DNA of 60,000 nt from Liolophura sinensis (lineage: Eukaryota > Mollusca > Polyplacophora > Chitonida > Chitonidae), in NCBI RefSeq assembly GCF_032854445.1, contig NC_088297.1:27027915-27087914 (forward strand), given 5' to 3'. A model generated the notes under the pieces. It was not told the DNA's origin and did no database searches. It was given only the letters and a program-made list of their open reading frames with translations. This document shows, piece by piece, positions 44,499-57,000 of the stretch; within the stretch, counting starts at the first letter, position 1, and each line of letters starts with the position of its first letter. The position numbers and the translations under genes were made by a program.

Positions 44499-44710
44499 CC
44501 CTAATTCCTCAACCTCTTCGCATATGAAAGAGCAACTTTCTGTGCAATTTATGCACATTTGTAATTTGATTTTGGAGACAAAACCATACTGGTAGGACTG
44601 GCTAATTTCAGGGCTTCACAAAAAGTGTAGTTTTAACAGTCTTAAAAAAATAATGCCTTCAGAATGTGTTTGACACCTTGCAAACATGCAGACTGGTTAA
44701 AGAATTACAG
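44499..44710. mobile_element. MITE family M1, copy 1, 212 bp
   Basis: Ends CCCTAATTCCTCAACCTCTT and (complement) CTGTAATTCTTTAACC, with TA on both sides (44497-44498, 44711-44712). Opposite orientation to copy 2 at 47639. Confidence 0.75.
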
Positions 44711-44754
44711 TAAAATTGTTTTTTGCAATCTACCTATTTCAAAGGCTTCATACC

Positions 44755-44878
44755 TGCAGATGCTCGTGGGTTTCCACTGGGCTCTCCCAGGTTTCTCCCC
44801 ACCATTATGCTGGTCGCCATCATATAGGTGAAATATTCTTTAGTTCGGTGTAAAACACCAAACAAATAAATAAATAAG
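44755..44878 (+). mobile_element. SINE-A 3' half
   Basis: CTGCAGATGCTCGTGGGTTT, CCACCATTATGCTGGTCGCC, GTGTAAAACACCAAACAAAT. Confidence 0.85.
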
Positions 44879-44951
44879 CAATCAAACGAATCTAACACTT
44901 AGCTTCTTACCCCCAAACATTACATATACTGTATTTCTTCAGCCTTTTCAA

Positions 44952-45057
44952 CATGCTGGCTTCCTCTCTGGCTGTACATGGGAGGATCTGTCAGCAACCT
45001 GCGGATGGTCATGTTTTTTCCTTGGACAAGTTTCCTCCCACAATAATGCATGGTGCC
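44952..45057 (+). mobile_element. SINE-A middle fragment
   Basis: CATGCTGGCTTCCTCTCTGG, CAGCAACCTGCGGATGGTCA, TTTCCTCCCACAATAATGC. Confidence 0.8.
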
Positions 45058-45248
45058 TTCTTCTTTTAAATTCTTTTAAAATTTGGGACAGATGAGTAGT
45101 GTTGAAAGTGGAAAATTGCATTTTTTTTACCAGCCTATTGGAAAAGTAAAGATAGGAGTGTGTTGTTCGTTAGATGGTCCAACCATGTGAGAAAAAAGAA
45201 ACTTGATACTCCTATTAGAATTACATATACATTGGCTGAAATGAACAG

Positions 45249-45404
45249 ACCTGGGCCCAGTTGTTCAAAAGTGTGTAAAGACGTAAGCCTGGTATTAACT
45301 TTAGTCCAGACTGAAGTGTCATTTGCTTTGTATTAGATTGACACTGGTATTAAGATTTAAGTCTGGTTTACCTTTAATACACTTTTGAACAACTGGCCCC
45401 AGGT
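45249..45404. mobile_element. palindromic MITE M2, 156 bp
   Basis: Left end ACCTGGGCCCAGTTGTTCAA, right end (complement) ACCTGGGGCCAGTTGTTCAA. The interior is AT-rich, with further inner complementarity. Confidence 0.78.
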
Positions 45405-45424
45405 GTCCCAAGTTTTAGAAGAAA

Positions 45425-45483
45425 TAGGGTACGTGAAATATTCTTGAGTAAGGTGTTAAACACCAATCAAATAAATAAATCAA
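45425..45483 (+). mobile_element. SINE-A tail fragment
   Basis: ACGTGAAATATTCTTGAGTA, AACACCAATCAAATAAATAA. Confidence 0.8.
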
Positions 45484-45604
45484 CCTTTTCAACTGTTTGC
45501 TAGATGTTTGTTTAAACATTTACTGAGTTCATTACTGAGCTAACACAGCCAATGTAGTTTTGTCTCCAAATTCCAATGAATAAAGTTTATAAAATAGCAT
45601 TGAT

Positions 45605-45750
45605 TTATTTATTTTTATTTATTTATTTGATTGGTGTTTTACACCGTACTCAAGAATATTTCACTTATACGACGGTGGTCACTTTATGATGGGAGAATAA
45701 CAGGCAGAGCCCGGGGAAAACCAACGAACATGTAGGATGACAAGCCATAA
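45605..45750 (-). mobile_element. SINE-A 3' fragment
   Basis: TTATTTGATTGGTGTTTTAC, ACTCAAGAATATTTCACTTA, GGCAGAGCCCGGGGAAAACC. Confidence 0.88.
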
Positions 45751-45957
45751 GAGAAAGCATTGAATAAAGTACGTATAAATGCTGGAGAAGCTGTGTAAAA
45801 TTCTGACTGAATGAATTGCAACTTAGCTAAGTCAGATTACAGAGAAACTGCTGTTTACAACAGTGCTTGTGAAAAAAAATTTCCAATGGCACAGTGTATG
45901 GTTATCAGCTTCTAAAGTCAGACCTGTGTATATATTTACATGTGAAGTACTAGTACT

Positions 45958-46020
45958 TGTGCCAAGTTTCGTCCCACCATAACGCTGACTGCCGTTGTAT
46001 AAGTGAAATATTATTTGGAA
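45958..46020 (+). mobile_element. SINE-A tail fragment
   Basis: CCACCATAACGCTGACTGCC, GTTGTATAAGTGAAATATTA. Confidence 0.7.
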
Positions 46021-46137
46021 AATCGTTGGGCTTAACACCAGTAGACAAAGGACTTTTGCCCCCTACAACTACAACAACCGAACAGAATATAACTGAGAGG
46101 ATTCTGGGGTGGGGTTTGGTGTGTTGTAAATGTTGCT

Positions 46138-46312
46138 CAAGCTGGTTTCCTCTGGTGCACGTGGGAAAGTGTCGTGGGTTTCCTGCGGGCTCTGCCCAGC
46201 ACCTCTCCCCCCCACTTCTCCAACACACCCATAACAGTGGCCTCCATTGTACAAGTCATATATTCTTGAGTAAAACACAAGCGTACAACACTAATCAAAT
46301 AAATAAATAATT
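46138..46312 (+). mobile_element. SINE-A 3' half, diverged
   Basis: GTTTCCTGCGGGCTCTGCCC, ATATTCTTGAGTAAAACACA, CACTAATCAAATAAATAAAT. Confidence 0.75.
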
Positions 46313-46761
46313 AAATTTTGTCTATTTGTTCAAATTCAGCAGGATACTGATCAGATCTTGCCACCGTGTATGATAAGGTGCATTGTTTATATCAACATCG
46401 TCCCGATGGTAAAAAATTTGGATACTCTGTCTGTCCAGCTTTCCGACGAGACTACCCATCAAAATGACTCAAGTTCATGTGTCAGTCCTATGGGGTAGCA
46501 ATCATACCAAAAATCGTTAATTCTGTAATCCATGAAGTTTGACCGTCAGTGGGACAACTGTTCTAAACGTGCGGTTTGTTCTCTGAATCCCAACAAGAAG
46601 TGTTTTACAAGCATTCTTTATTAACAGTACTACAGGTAAAATCATTTTACTACAGGTGGTGTTCAGTAGATGGCCGTGGTAGAAATTAGCTCCAAGATCA
46701 ACTGGTCATGTTCTCAGATAAATCACTATTTCTGAAAGCTAAGGTTAGACAATGTAGGATA

Positions 46762-46944
46762 TACCCTAAATGACCTAAAATGTCATGAGATATTGCCACT
46801 GATGCTAAAATTTAGATTTTCCTAGTAGAATATTCTCCTACCTTCAAAACACCTCTCAAAGCACCTTCTTAAAATCAACAGACTTCCAGGAATCTGGAAA
46901 AATGAGCAACTTAGTCACGGACGAAATTTTAGGTCATTTAGGTA
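46762..46944. mobile_element. MITE family M3, copy 1
   Basis: TACCCTAAATGACCTAAAAT at the left, complementary GAAATTTTAGGTCATTTAGG TA at the right. TA at both boundaries suggests a TA target duplication. Confidence 0.72.
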
Positions 46945-47260
46945 GAAATGGGTGTGGAACTTGACAGAAATATCAGTGTGGAACCGTGCTGGAGTACCAC
47001 AATGTATGCTATATCTGGAGTGGCGGGGTAAATACTGATGCAAATTCTGGATTCTGTGGTTGTACAATTGCTCAAGAATGCAGAAATGATAGAACTGCGG
47101 CTAGGGTTATGGGTGAAGGAAACCACCGCTGAATGGGCACCTGATAAATGCCCTGATGTATAGGGTTGTTCATGTTATCTTACATGAAGTTGAGAGATCA
47201 CGTTGCATTCGGCCAATATGGCACACAATGAGATGACCTGGGACACATTTGACACAATGG

Positions 47261-47473
47261 TACCCTAAAATTTTGTCCACAAATGTGCGTTTCTAAGAGG
47301 CAAATAAATGTCACAAAATATTATGTTTGGTACTGAAAATTACAATTTTCCAATAAAATATCATTCCACGTTCCAAGCAAACCTTGAATCACCTTTCCAA
47401 AATCAACAGAACTCTCAGAACCAGGAAAAGTGAGAAACTCAATCATGGACAAAATTTATGGTCATTTAGGGTA
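47261..47473. mobile_element. MITE family M3, copy 2
   Basis: TACCCTAAAATTTTGTCCAC and, at the right, CAAAATTTATGGTCATTTAG GGTA. The interior matches copy 3 at 50355 in reverse. Confidence 0.78.
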
Positions 47474-47638
47474 GTTGTTGTCAAAGGCTGTTGGTTTGAT
47501 CTAGACCCCCACCCTTCCTCCGCCCCACAACTTCCATCATACTGATACAAGAGAATACATTCGAGTGTCATGTTTATACAGCAATGGACTCGATACCAAT
47601 TTCAAATTTCTTGTAAGGAGTATGTAGAAAATGAACAA

Positions 47639-47848
47639 CTGTAATTCTTCAACCTTTTCGCATGTTTGCAAAGTGTTTATTCATGCATATTCTGAAGGCA
47701 TTATTCTGTGTGGACTGATGAAATGATACTTTTTGTGGAGTCCTAAAATCGGTCAACCCAACCAATGTGGTTTGAGGTCAAACGCAAAAGGTGCCTAAAG
47801 CTCAGTGAAAGTTGCTCTTTCATATGCGAAACGGTTGAGGAATTCGGG
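47639..47848. mobile_element. MITE family M1, copy 2, 210 bp
   Basis: CTGTAATTCTTCAACCTTTT on the left; the right terminus is ATGCGAAACGGTTGAGGAAT, TCGGG, with TA following at 47849. The left flank lacks the matching TA. Confidence 0.72.
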
Positions 47849-48179
47849 TACTTAACTGATACAAACAGGACAGATGGCGATGTTTTTGTTTATTGTCATG
47901 ATTTGTGGACAAGACAATTGCTATTTACAGGACTTGTTACTTTGGCTCCTAATTAACTGACATCATTTTCTGGGAATAAAATCTGTACTGTATCCAATAT
48001 GCTGTGTGCATAACGGGAGTAATACACATGTAACAGTTAATGATATGTCAACGTATTTAACACTAAACATACATTTTTACAATGAAATGGATAAGCTACT
48101 TGCATACATGTATTAAATGTCCAGCCCAACTACACTCTTGATAAGGATAAGGCTACCATATTTCTGCTAATTTTTGGCA

Positions 48180-48330
48180 CATTGGTCTGCTCATTTCAGC
48201 CAATACATATATGTAATTCTAGCAGGAATATTGAGTTTTTTTCTCACATGGCTAGGCCATCTAATGAATAACCTATCTCCAAAAGACTGGTAAAGAAATG
48301 AAATATTCTCCTCCCAACACTACTACAGTA
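48180..48330. repeat. inverted copy of 45070-45250
   Basis: GGTCTGCTCATTTCAGCCAA, TTTTTCTCACATGGCTAGGC correspond to the complement of CTTTGGCTGAAATGAACAGAC-type sequence at about 45180-45250. Unclassified dispersed repeat. Confidence 0.65.
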
Positions 48331-49960
48331 ATATCTATGCCAAATTTTAGAAGAATTAGAGTAACACTATTTTATTCATACAGATACTGGAGTGTTGGCT
48401 TTCTGGTTTACAGTTTAGGAAAGAAAACAGGAAAAAAACGCAGCCCTGGGAAAGGAACTGCACCTTGCAATGTCAAAGTTTGTATTATGCTTCTAGAGTT
48501 AAACAGTTAACATGAAAATATAATGATTGTCTCAAATTACAGGTGAATCCGTATGCTGTTAATTTGCAAGGATCAAAAGCAATAAATGCACACAGGTCTT
48601 ACAAATAACTGTGCCTGACAAGTAAAAAAGACAAGAATTGTATTTGTAGATTGGTGATAGGTAAGGAACAATACCAAATTTCTGAGATGAAAGTAAAAAA
48701 AGGGAAAGGAAAAAGAGTATGAAGTGCTTGTCTGTTACAGTTGCCCTTATTTTTATTTTCACTTGTTCAGATCTTTGCACTTTTAGCTAAAAAGCTACCA
48801 TGATCTCAACAAATTAGGTTTTAATGCCCCAATTATCCTTCTGCTTTGAGAAAATGTTGCGTAATCTACACAAATGTTGCTTGTATGATATAGGTAACAT
48901 ATTTACTGGACAGTTTACTGTCGTCCTGACTTGCACAAATAAATTCATGATGGCCAGCATCTCATACACTTACCAAAAGTGGTAAAAATTGATTGTCTGC
49001 ATAATGTGTTAAAAGTTTTCTCCAGTCAAAATGAATTGAATGACAATGAGGGTAAATTTGCTGTATTTGAAGACAAACAGCAGCTAATTGGGTTTTGTGC
49101 TACTGGTGACCACTGAATGCCATTATATCTTGATTTGTGATTATAAAACCTGTATTCAATTTGCAAACTTTCAAAAAATATGGAATTCAAAGAACACATC
49201 TGCATATTCAGTAGTCTTATTAGTTTGATAATGTTCAGATAAAGTGCAATGCCTTGAATAATACGTAATTACCAAGGTTACAGAGAAAGAGACGCCACAT
49301 TAAAACATCACAGATAGGCTGTACTAATTACTGGTATATGTAATATTGTACATTACAGATATCTATCACTGCTCTTAAGGCCTACTTTACACATATGGAT
49401 GTACAAGATTAGAGGCTTACACATTGGTTTGTATCTACACAAACAATACATTGTCTGTACAAATATTGTACACATAATTACGTATGGATTTTTCTTTACG
49501 CAATGTTGGCAGAGAAGGACACAGATGTGCCGTAAAAACCAAAGTCAAGGACCAAAGGAGCATGCCACAACATGTAGCCCACTACAAGCATGCCACTGGC
49601 TGGCTAGTTGTGGTCCACACTAACTGGCATGCTCCTAGAAATGCCAGGATTAACTGCTCGACTGGTTTTTGACTTATGACTTAATATCACCTTGTTGAAT
49701 GAACAATTTACAGGAGTAAACAAAAAAAAACAAAAAGGTGTAGCAAATAATGATACTTGGGGTTGAAGCTTTCTATCTATTGAAAAAGTGCCGTCACTAT
49801 TTAACAATTTTTTTTTTTTTTTTTGTTGAAGACTTTCATTTTGCATCTAAAAATTATGAAAAACTCAAGACTTTCATTATGCAGCTGAAAATTCCTGTCA
49901 TGAATAATTATGGTTGACACAGTACCACCAACAGTACACTGAATGAAACTCTGTCAGTTA
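48331..49960. other. intergenic, nothing recognised
   Basis: AT-rich DNA with no clear exon, between the two genes that point toward each other (LRRC14-like plus, TXNDC5-like minus). Confidence 0.4.
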
Positions 49961-49964
49961 TCTG

Positions 49965-50335
49965 TATAGGTGAACCCTTGAGTATGAAGTCTCCATTCAC
50001 TTAGGCTTACTCCACGTGCACTTAGGCTTACTGTCCACCCACTCAGGCTTACTGTCCACCCACTTAGGCTTCCACTCACTTAGGATTACTGTCCACTCAC
50101 TTAGGCTTACTGTCCACCCACTCAGGCTTACTGTCCACCCACTAAGGCTTCCACTCACTTAGGATTATGTCCACCCACTCAGGCTTACTGTCCCACCCGC
50201 TTAGGCTTCCACTCACTTAGGATTACTGTCCACCCACTCAGGCTTACTGTCCATCCACTCAGGCTTCCACTCCCTTAGGATTACTGTCCACCCACTTAAG
50301 CTTACTGTCCACCCACTTAAGCTTATTGGAATGAC
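49965..50335. repeat. minisatellite of ~20-bp subunits
   Basis: CTTACTGTCCACCCACTCAGG alternating with CTTCCACTCACTTAGGATTA in a higher pattern. Confidence 0.9.
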
Positions 50336-50354
50336 AGCTGAAGTCGAAATGAGC

Positions 50355-50590
50355 TACCCTAAATGACCACAAATTTTGTCCAGGGCTAACTTGTCCTCCC
50401 CCCCACCCCGCCCCTCCCGCAATTCTGAGAGTTCTATTGATTTTAGAAAGCTGTTTTGAAGCTTGCTTTGAATATGGGGTGACATACTTCTGGAACATTG
50501 TAAGTTTCAGCACCAAAATTACTATTTTGAGACATTTATTTGCCTCTAAAAATGCACTTTTGTGGACAAAATTTAAGGTCATTTACAGTA
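50355..50590. mobile_element. MITE family M3, copy 3
   Basis: TACCCTAAATGACCACAAAT, right end GGACAAAATTTAAGGTCATT TACAGTA. Contains a C-rich insertion at about 50397-50418. Confidence 0.78.
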
Positions 50591-50946
50591 TATATGTACT
50601 TCTCCCAAATAGTGCTTTTTGTTAACACAGATAACAATTCATGACAAAATACTGTAATTCTCAAAAATGCTGCAAAAAAAAAAAAAACCAAGTAAAAAAT
50701 CCACTGAACTTTTTAAGTGATAAAAATTAATTTTCATCATCAATCATTCATTTCAGCAGAGAATTTTGTCAACGAAGAAGTCTGTGACCCACAATGCTGA
50801 GTACACTACATTGACACTGAAGCACCTGGTACAGTGTATAAGCTGATGCATGCATATATGGTGATGTACATGTATGTTGTATGATTCGGTTCTGGAAAAA
50901 GGAAGATGAATAAAAATTCTGAGACAATAATTAAATTACATAAGGA

Positions 50947-51072
50947 TTATAGTTCATCATGACCAAGGTTTTCTTCCACAAATGCATGTAAAGATGCTAG
51001 GTCTCTTTTTCCAGAATATTCCTTCAGCTGCACTCCGTTACGGAACAACAACAACGTGGGGTAGCCCGACAC
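50947..51072 (-). CDS. TXNDC5-like: TXNDC5-like last exon (HDEL terminus)
   Basis: 126 nt including the stop. [20 protein letters not shown], cis-proline YPT, and C-terminal NLGHDEL. Acceptor TTCTTTTCACAG. Confidence 0.92.
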   Translation of the reverse strand: MSGYPTLLLFRNGVQLKEYSGKRDLASLHAFVEENLGHDEL

Positions 51073-54000
51073 CTGTGAAAAGAAAAAATTCAAGCCAAAA
51101 AAATTGATGAGAAAAATAAATAATTGTCCAATGCTGTCAAACTCACAATAAGACATTCAATGTACACATGCAGGTATTAACAGTGTTTCCTTCTGGCACT
51201 TTTAACTACACTTCTGTAGAGTCCCAATGGTGCATATCACTTTACAAGTAAAAATTACAATTGTGCCATATTCAAAACATAGTTTCAAAGGGGCATCATG
51301 GTGCAGACATTACATATGACACATCATGTTGCTGACTCAGTGAAGCATCATGGTGCAGACATTACATATGACACATCATGGTGCTGACTCAGTGAAGCAT
51401 CCTGGTGCAGACATTACATATGACACATCATGGTGCTGACTCAGTGAGGAATCATGCAGCAGACATGACATCCCATGATGCTTTCTCACTGGAGCATCAT
51501 CCTCCAGAAAAAACTAAACTTTTGGACATCCACTGATGCTGACATCTCTTTTGTACTTTCACGACGTAACTTACAGCACTGACAGCTTAATTGACAGCAC
51601 TGATGGCTTAATTTACAACACTGACTACTTAACTTACAGCACTGACAGCTTAATTGACAGCACTGATGACTTAACTTACAGCACTGACGGCTTAACTTAC
51701 AGCACTGACGGCTTAACTTACAGCACTGACAGCTTTACTTACAGCACTGACGGCTTAACTTACAGCACTGACGGCTTAACTTACAGCACTGACAGCTTTA
51801 CTTACAGCACTGACGGCTTAACTTACAGCACTAAGAATTCTGTAAGCCACAAATGTCTATGTTGCTCGAAGTATATTAAAAGGAATGCAGAATTGTGATA
51901 GACTGGTTGTCTGGGGAGAAAGGATTTCCTAGACTGAAGTCTGAAGCCTAGGCCAGGGTTTGAGTACACAGTACCCAAAATGCAGCTCAATTACATCAGA
52001 CAAACAGCTCCATGATGTTTCTGGATCCTGTTACATCAGACAAACAGCTCCATGACGTTTCTGGATCCTGTTACATCAGACAAACAGTTCCATGACGTTT
52101 CTGGATCCTGTTACATCAGACAAACAGTTCCATGACGTTTCTGGATCCTGTTACATCAGACAAACAGTTCCATGACGTTTCTGGATCCTGTTACATCAGA
52201 CAAACAGCTCCATGACGTTTCTGGATCCTGTTACATCAGACAAACAGCTCCATGATGTTTCTGGATCCTGTTGCATCAGACAAACAGCTCCATGATGTTT
52301 CTGGATCCTGTTACATCAGACAAAGAGCTGTGAGACATTTCTGGATCCTGTTACATCAGACAAAGAGCTGCGAGATATTTCTGGATCCTATTAAGTGATT
52401 CAGAGATCATAAATCTCAAGAACATTTTACACAATTGCGCCTGTTAGACAAACAAATATTTGTGGAACACTGTTTATGAAATGTCTCTCTCACCTCATAT
52501 GTGCTGCAAAGACCACTCTCTTCTGTGCAATCCACCTTAGCAATGTGAACAGCTGTGTTTTTGGCTAACTTTTTGGCCAATTCGTCCCAAGTAGGAGCCA
52601 ATTTTTTACAGTGACCGCACCTGTGCAAAGACAAAACAAAGTCACTAATAAATATACCGTCAAAAAATGTGAAATGCAGAACAATTTCTTGTGACTTTGT
52701 GGTTTAATCTACAACACTTACAATGGTCTGAAAGATGGGAGGCCCTGAGTTTTTAGCTCCCACTTTAATTGCTGTGTGAGTCAACTGTTTGCTTGTTCTA
52801 TGTTTAACGTCTGCTAATTTAATAAGGGACCCGAATCCAACTGTTTGCAGACTGTCGGAAGTTGTTATGAACTTGCACTTGTTTTGTACGGGCTTCAATT
52901 TTTAAAATTCTACCATGTATATTTATTATTTATTTGATTGGTGTTTTACGCCGTACTCAAGAATACTTCACTTATACGATGGCAGCCAGCATTATGGTGG
53001 GAGGAAACCGGGCAGAGCCTTGGGGAAACCCATGGCCATCAGCAGGTTACTGACAAACCTTCCCACGTACGGCCGGAGAGGAAGCAAGCATGAGCTAGAC
53101 TTGAACTCACAGCGACCGCATTGGTGAAAGACTCCTGGGTCTTTACGCTGTGATAAGGCGCTAACCAAATGAGCCACAGAGGCCCCTAAAATGCTATCAG
53201 ACATCATTAGATATGATGCAATAGTCAAACCAGTAAGCGGGAGTTTTAATGTCGTATTTAACAATTTTTCAGTCATATGATGACAAGAAGTCTTTAGGTG
53301 TGTGTATATATTGTGCCTTTTTGTGGCAGGACGAGTGGCAGCCATGTTTCCTTGCTCTTAAGCCTCAGTGCTGAGCTCCAATCAAGGAAGCAGCAAGCCC
53401 CAGGCATGACAGCCTATCCAGCCACATAGTAATGATGCCTGGCCAACCAGTCCCGTTTCCTTGCTCTTATGCCTCAGTGCTGAGCGCCGATCAAGGAAGC
53501 AGCAAGCCCCAGGCATGACAGCCCATCCAGCCACATAATAATAACTCCTGGCCAACCAGTCCCGTTTCCTTGCTCTTATGCCTCAGTGCTGAGCTCCAAT
53601 CAAGGAAGCAGCAAGCCCCAGGCATGACAGCCTATCCAGCCACATAGTAATCACGCCTGGCCAACCAGTCCCGTTTCCTTGCTCTTATGCCTCAGTGCTG
53701 AGCTCCAATCAAGGAAGCAGCAAGCCCCAGGCATGACAGCCCATCCAGCCACATAGTAATGACGCCTGGCCAACCAGTCCCGTTTCCTTGCTCTTAAGCC
53801 TCAGTGCTGAGCTCCAATCAAGGAAGCAGCAAGCCCAAGGCATGACAGCCCATCCGGCCACATAATAATGACTCCTGGCCAACCAGTCCCGTTTCCTTGC
53901 TCTTATGCCTCAGTGCTGAGCGCCGATCAAGGAAGCAGCAAGCCCAAGGCATGACAGCCCATCCGGCCACATAATAATAACTCCTGGCCAACCAGTCCCG

Positions 54001-57000
54001 TTTCCTTGCTCTTATGCCTCAGTGGTGAGCTCCAATCAAGGAAGCAGCAAGCCCAAGGCATGACAGCCCATCCAGCCACATAATAATGACACCTGGCCAA
54101 CCAGTCCCGTTTCCTTGCTCTTATGCCTCAGTGCTGAGCGCCGATCAAGGAAGCAGCAAGCCCAAGGCATGACAGCCTATCCAGCCACATAGTAATCACG
54201 CCTGGCCAACCAGTCCCGTTTCCTTGCTCTTATGCCTCAGTGCTGAGCTCCAATCAAGGAAGCAGCAAGCCCCAGGCATGACAGCCCATCCAGCCACATA
54301 GTAATGACGCCTGGCCAACCAGTCCCGTTTCCTTGCTCTTAAGCCTCAGTGCTGAGCTCCAATCAAGGAAGCAGCAAGCCCAAGGCATGACAGCCCATCC
54401 GGCCACATAATAATGACTCCTGGCCAACCAGTCCCGTTTCCTTGCTCTTATGCCTCAGTGCTGAGCTCCAATCAAGGAAGCAGCAAGCCCCAGGCATGAC
54501 AGCCCATCCAGCCACATAATAATGACTCCTGGCCAACCAGTCCCGTTTCCTTGCTCTTATGCCTCAGTGCTGAGCGCCGATGAAGGAAGCAGCAAGCCCC
54601 AGGCATGACAGCCCATCCGGCCACATAATAATAACTCCTGGCCAACCAGTCCCGTTTCCTTGCTCTTATGCCTCAGTGCTGAGCTCCAATCAAGGAAGCA
54701 GCAAGCCCCAGGCATGACAGCCCATCCGGCCACATAATAATGACTCCTGGCCAACCAGTCCCGTTTCCTTGCTCTTATGCCTCAGTGCTGAGCGCCGATC
54801 AAGGAAGCAGCAAGCCCAAGGCATGACAGCCCATCCGGCCACATAATAATAACTCCTGGCCAACCAGTCCCGTTTCCTTGCTCTTATGCCTCAGTGGTGA
54901 GCTCCAATCAAGGAAGCAGCAAGCCCAAGGCATGACAGCCCATCCAGCCACATAATAATGACACCTGGCCAACCAGTCCCGTTTCCTTGCTCTTATGCCT
55001 CAGTGCTGAGCGCCGATCAAGGAAGCAGCAAGCCCAAGGCATGACAGCCCATCCGGCCACATAATAATGACTCCTGGCCAACCAGTCCCGTTTCCTTGCT
55101 CTTATGCCTCAGTGGTGAGCTCCAATCAAGGAAGCAGCAAGCCCAAGGCATGACAGCCCATCCAGCCACATAATAATGACTCCTGGCCAACCAGTCCCGT
55201 TTCCTTGCTCTTATGCCTCAGTGCTGAGCGCCGATCAAGGAAGCAGCAAGCCCAAGGCATGACAGCCCATCCGGCCACATAATAATAACTCCTGGCCAAC
55301 CAGTCCCGTTTCCTTGCTCTTATGCCTCAGTGGTGAGCTCCAATCAAGGAAGCAGCAAGCCCAAGGCATGACAGCCCATCCAGCCACATAATAATGACAC
55401 CTGGCCAACCAGTCCCGTTTCCTTGCTCTTATGCCTCAGTGCTGAGCGCTGATCAAGGAAGCAGCAAGCCCCAGGCATGACAGCCTATCCAGCCACATAG
55501 TAATGACACCTGGCCAACCAGCCCTGTTTCCTTGCTCTAATGTCTCAGTGCCGGGTGCCAAGCCAGGTGGTATCATTTTTGAAGTTTTTGTTAGGACCCG
55601 GTGAGGATGGTCTCAGTTCCCCAGACTCTGAGGCAGATGATCTCAGCAGAAGGTGATCGAAGTGGTCTGAGGCACACCAGCCAGTTCATTAAGTAATGGG
55701 GTACAACTGGCAGCAGGCCAGGCAATTTCTGATACAGCAAGCATTTTGATCTTTCGAGTTTGAAAAAGTTGTGTTTACTCGAATAGGTTACTTACCATGG
55801 TGCATAAAATTTGACGAAGGTTACACCTTGACCAACAAGATCTTCAAAAGTTTTCTCTCCCAAGGAAAGCACAATGCCCTGTAATGAAGACAAACTGGGA
55901 TTTATCTTTTGATTATTTTTCAAGCACACAGTAGGGGATATCCTATATGCAAATGAGCCAAAGCCACTAATATTCTAGGTCTTTAAACTGACAACAACAG
56001 CTAATTAATAACATGAAAACATCTGATGAAACAATGTATCAAAACGTAGCAAAATTGAAAGTCTGCATAAAAATTTTGGAAATGAACTCCAACCCGACAG
56101 GAATGCATGTCAAGCAATATGCCTGCACAGAGCAGGTGTGTTTAGACAATTGTTGGGGATTGAAAACAGATATTTCTCGCTTGTCACGGATGAAAAAAAA
56201 AAAGGCTAGGGTCATCCTGGGACAAATGCCTTGAAAAGATCAATGTTGAAAACCAGATACATTTATTTGCAATGAAATAAACCGAAAAGATTTTTCTGGT
56301 CATAATGAATAAAAATGTTTTTTGATGATGCCTACAGTAGAACAGATACAGCTTAAGTCTAAGCTCTGAGACCCCTTGCATGTACAGGTATATTGTATAT
56401 CTGTTTGTTGTCCTGTTTTTTCGCTAGGCATCAGGTAACCCTGATGTGCTTTTATCAACAGTCGCAAGGGGAGACAACTGTCATTTCGCCAAAACAGAGA
56501 TGCACATGAAAAATTGTCCAGTGGTTAATCCAGGGCTAATGATACAACATACATGCTTATATCACAACTTCCATTTAGTCAACGACTGACCAATCACATG
56601 TTACTCAACCCAGTATTATAAAAGTTCAGTGTGCAAAACAGATATATGTTACAAACTCAAGACTTAGCCCCATGAATTCACTACACTCTCTTTATACTCT
56701 CGGGACTTCAAACTGAAACGTGTTGAAAACTTTGGTAGGCAAGACCTAACTCTCTGTACTCATCACAGTCTCTTATGCTCTAGGTTATTTTAGACAGAAA
56801 CATGTTGCAAACTTAGGGGACATCTAACTCCATCTGTACTCATCACAGCCTCTTTATGCTCTAGGTTATTTTAGACAGAAACATGTTGCAAACTTAGTAA
56901 GGCGACATGTAACTCCATCTGTTCTCATCACAGCGTCTTTATGCTCTAGGGATTCCCACTCACCACTTCCTCCTCATACTCGGGCACTTTCTCCGCTGTG

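Noticed and set aside
53346-55550. CRISPR-like array
   Set aside because: Units are contiguous 109-bp tandem repeats without unique spacers, in an animal gene intron.
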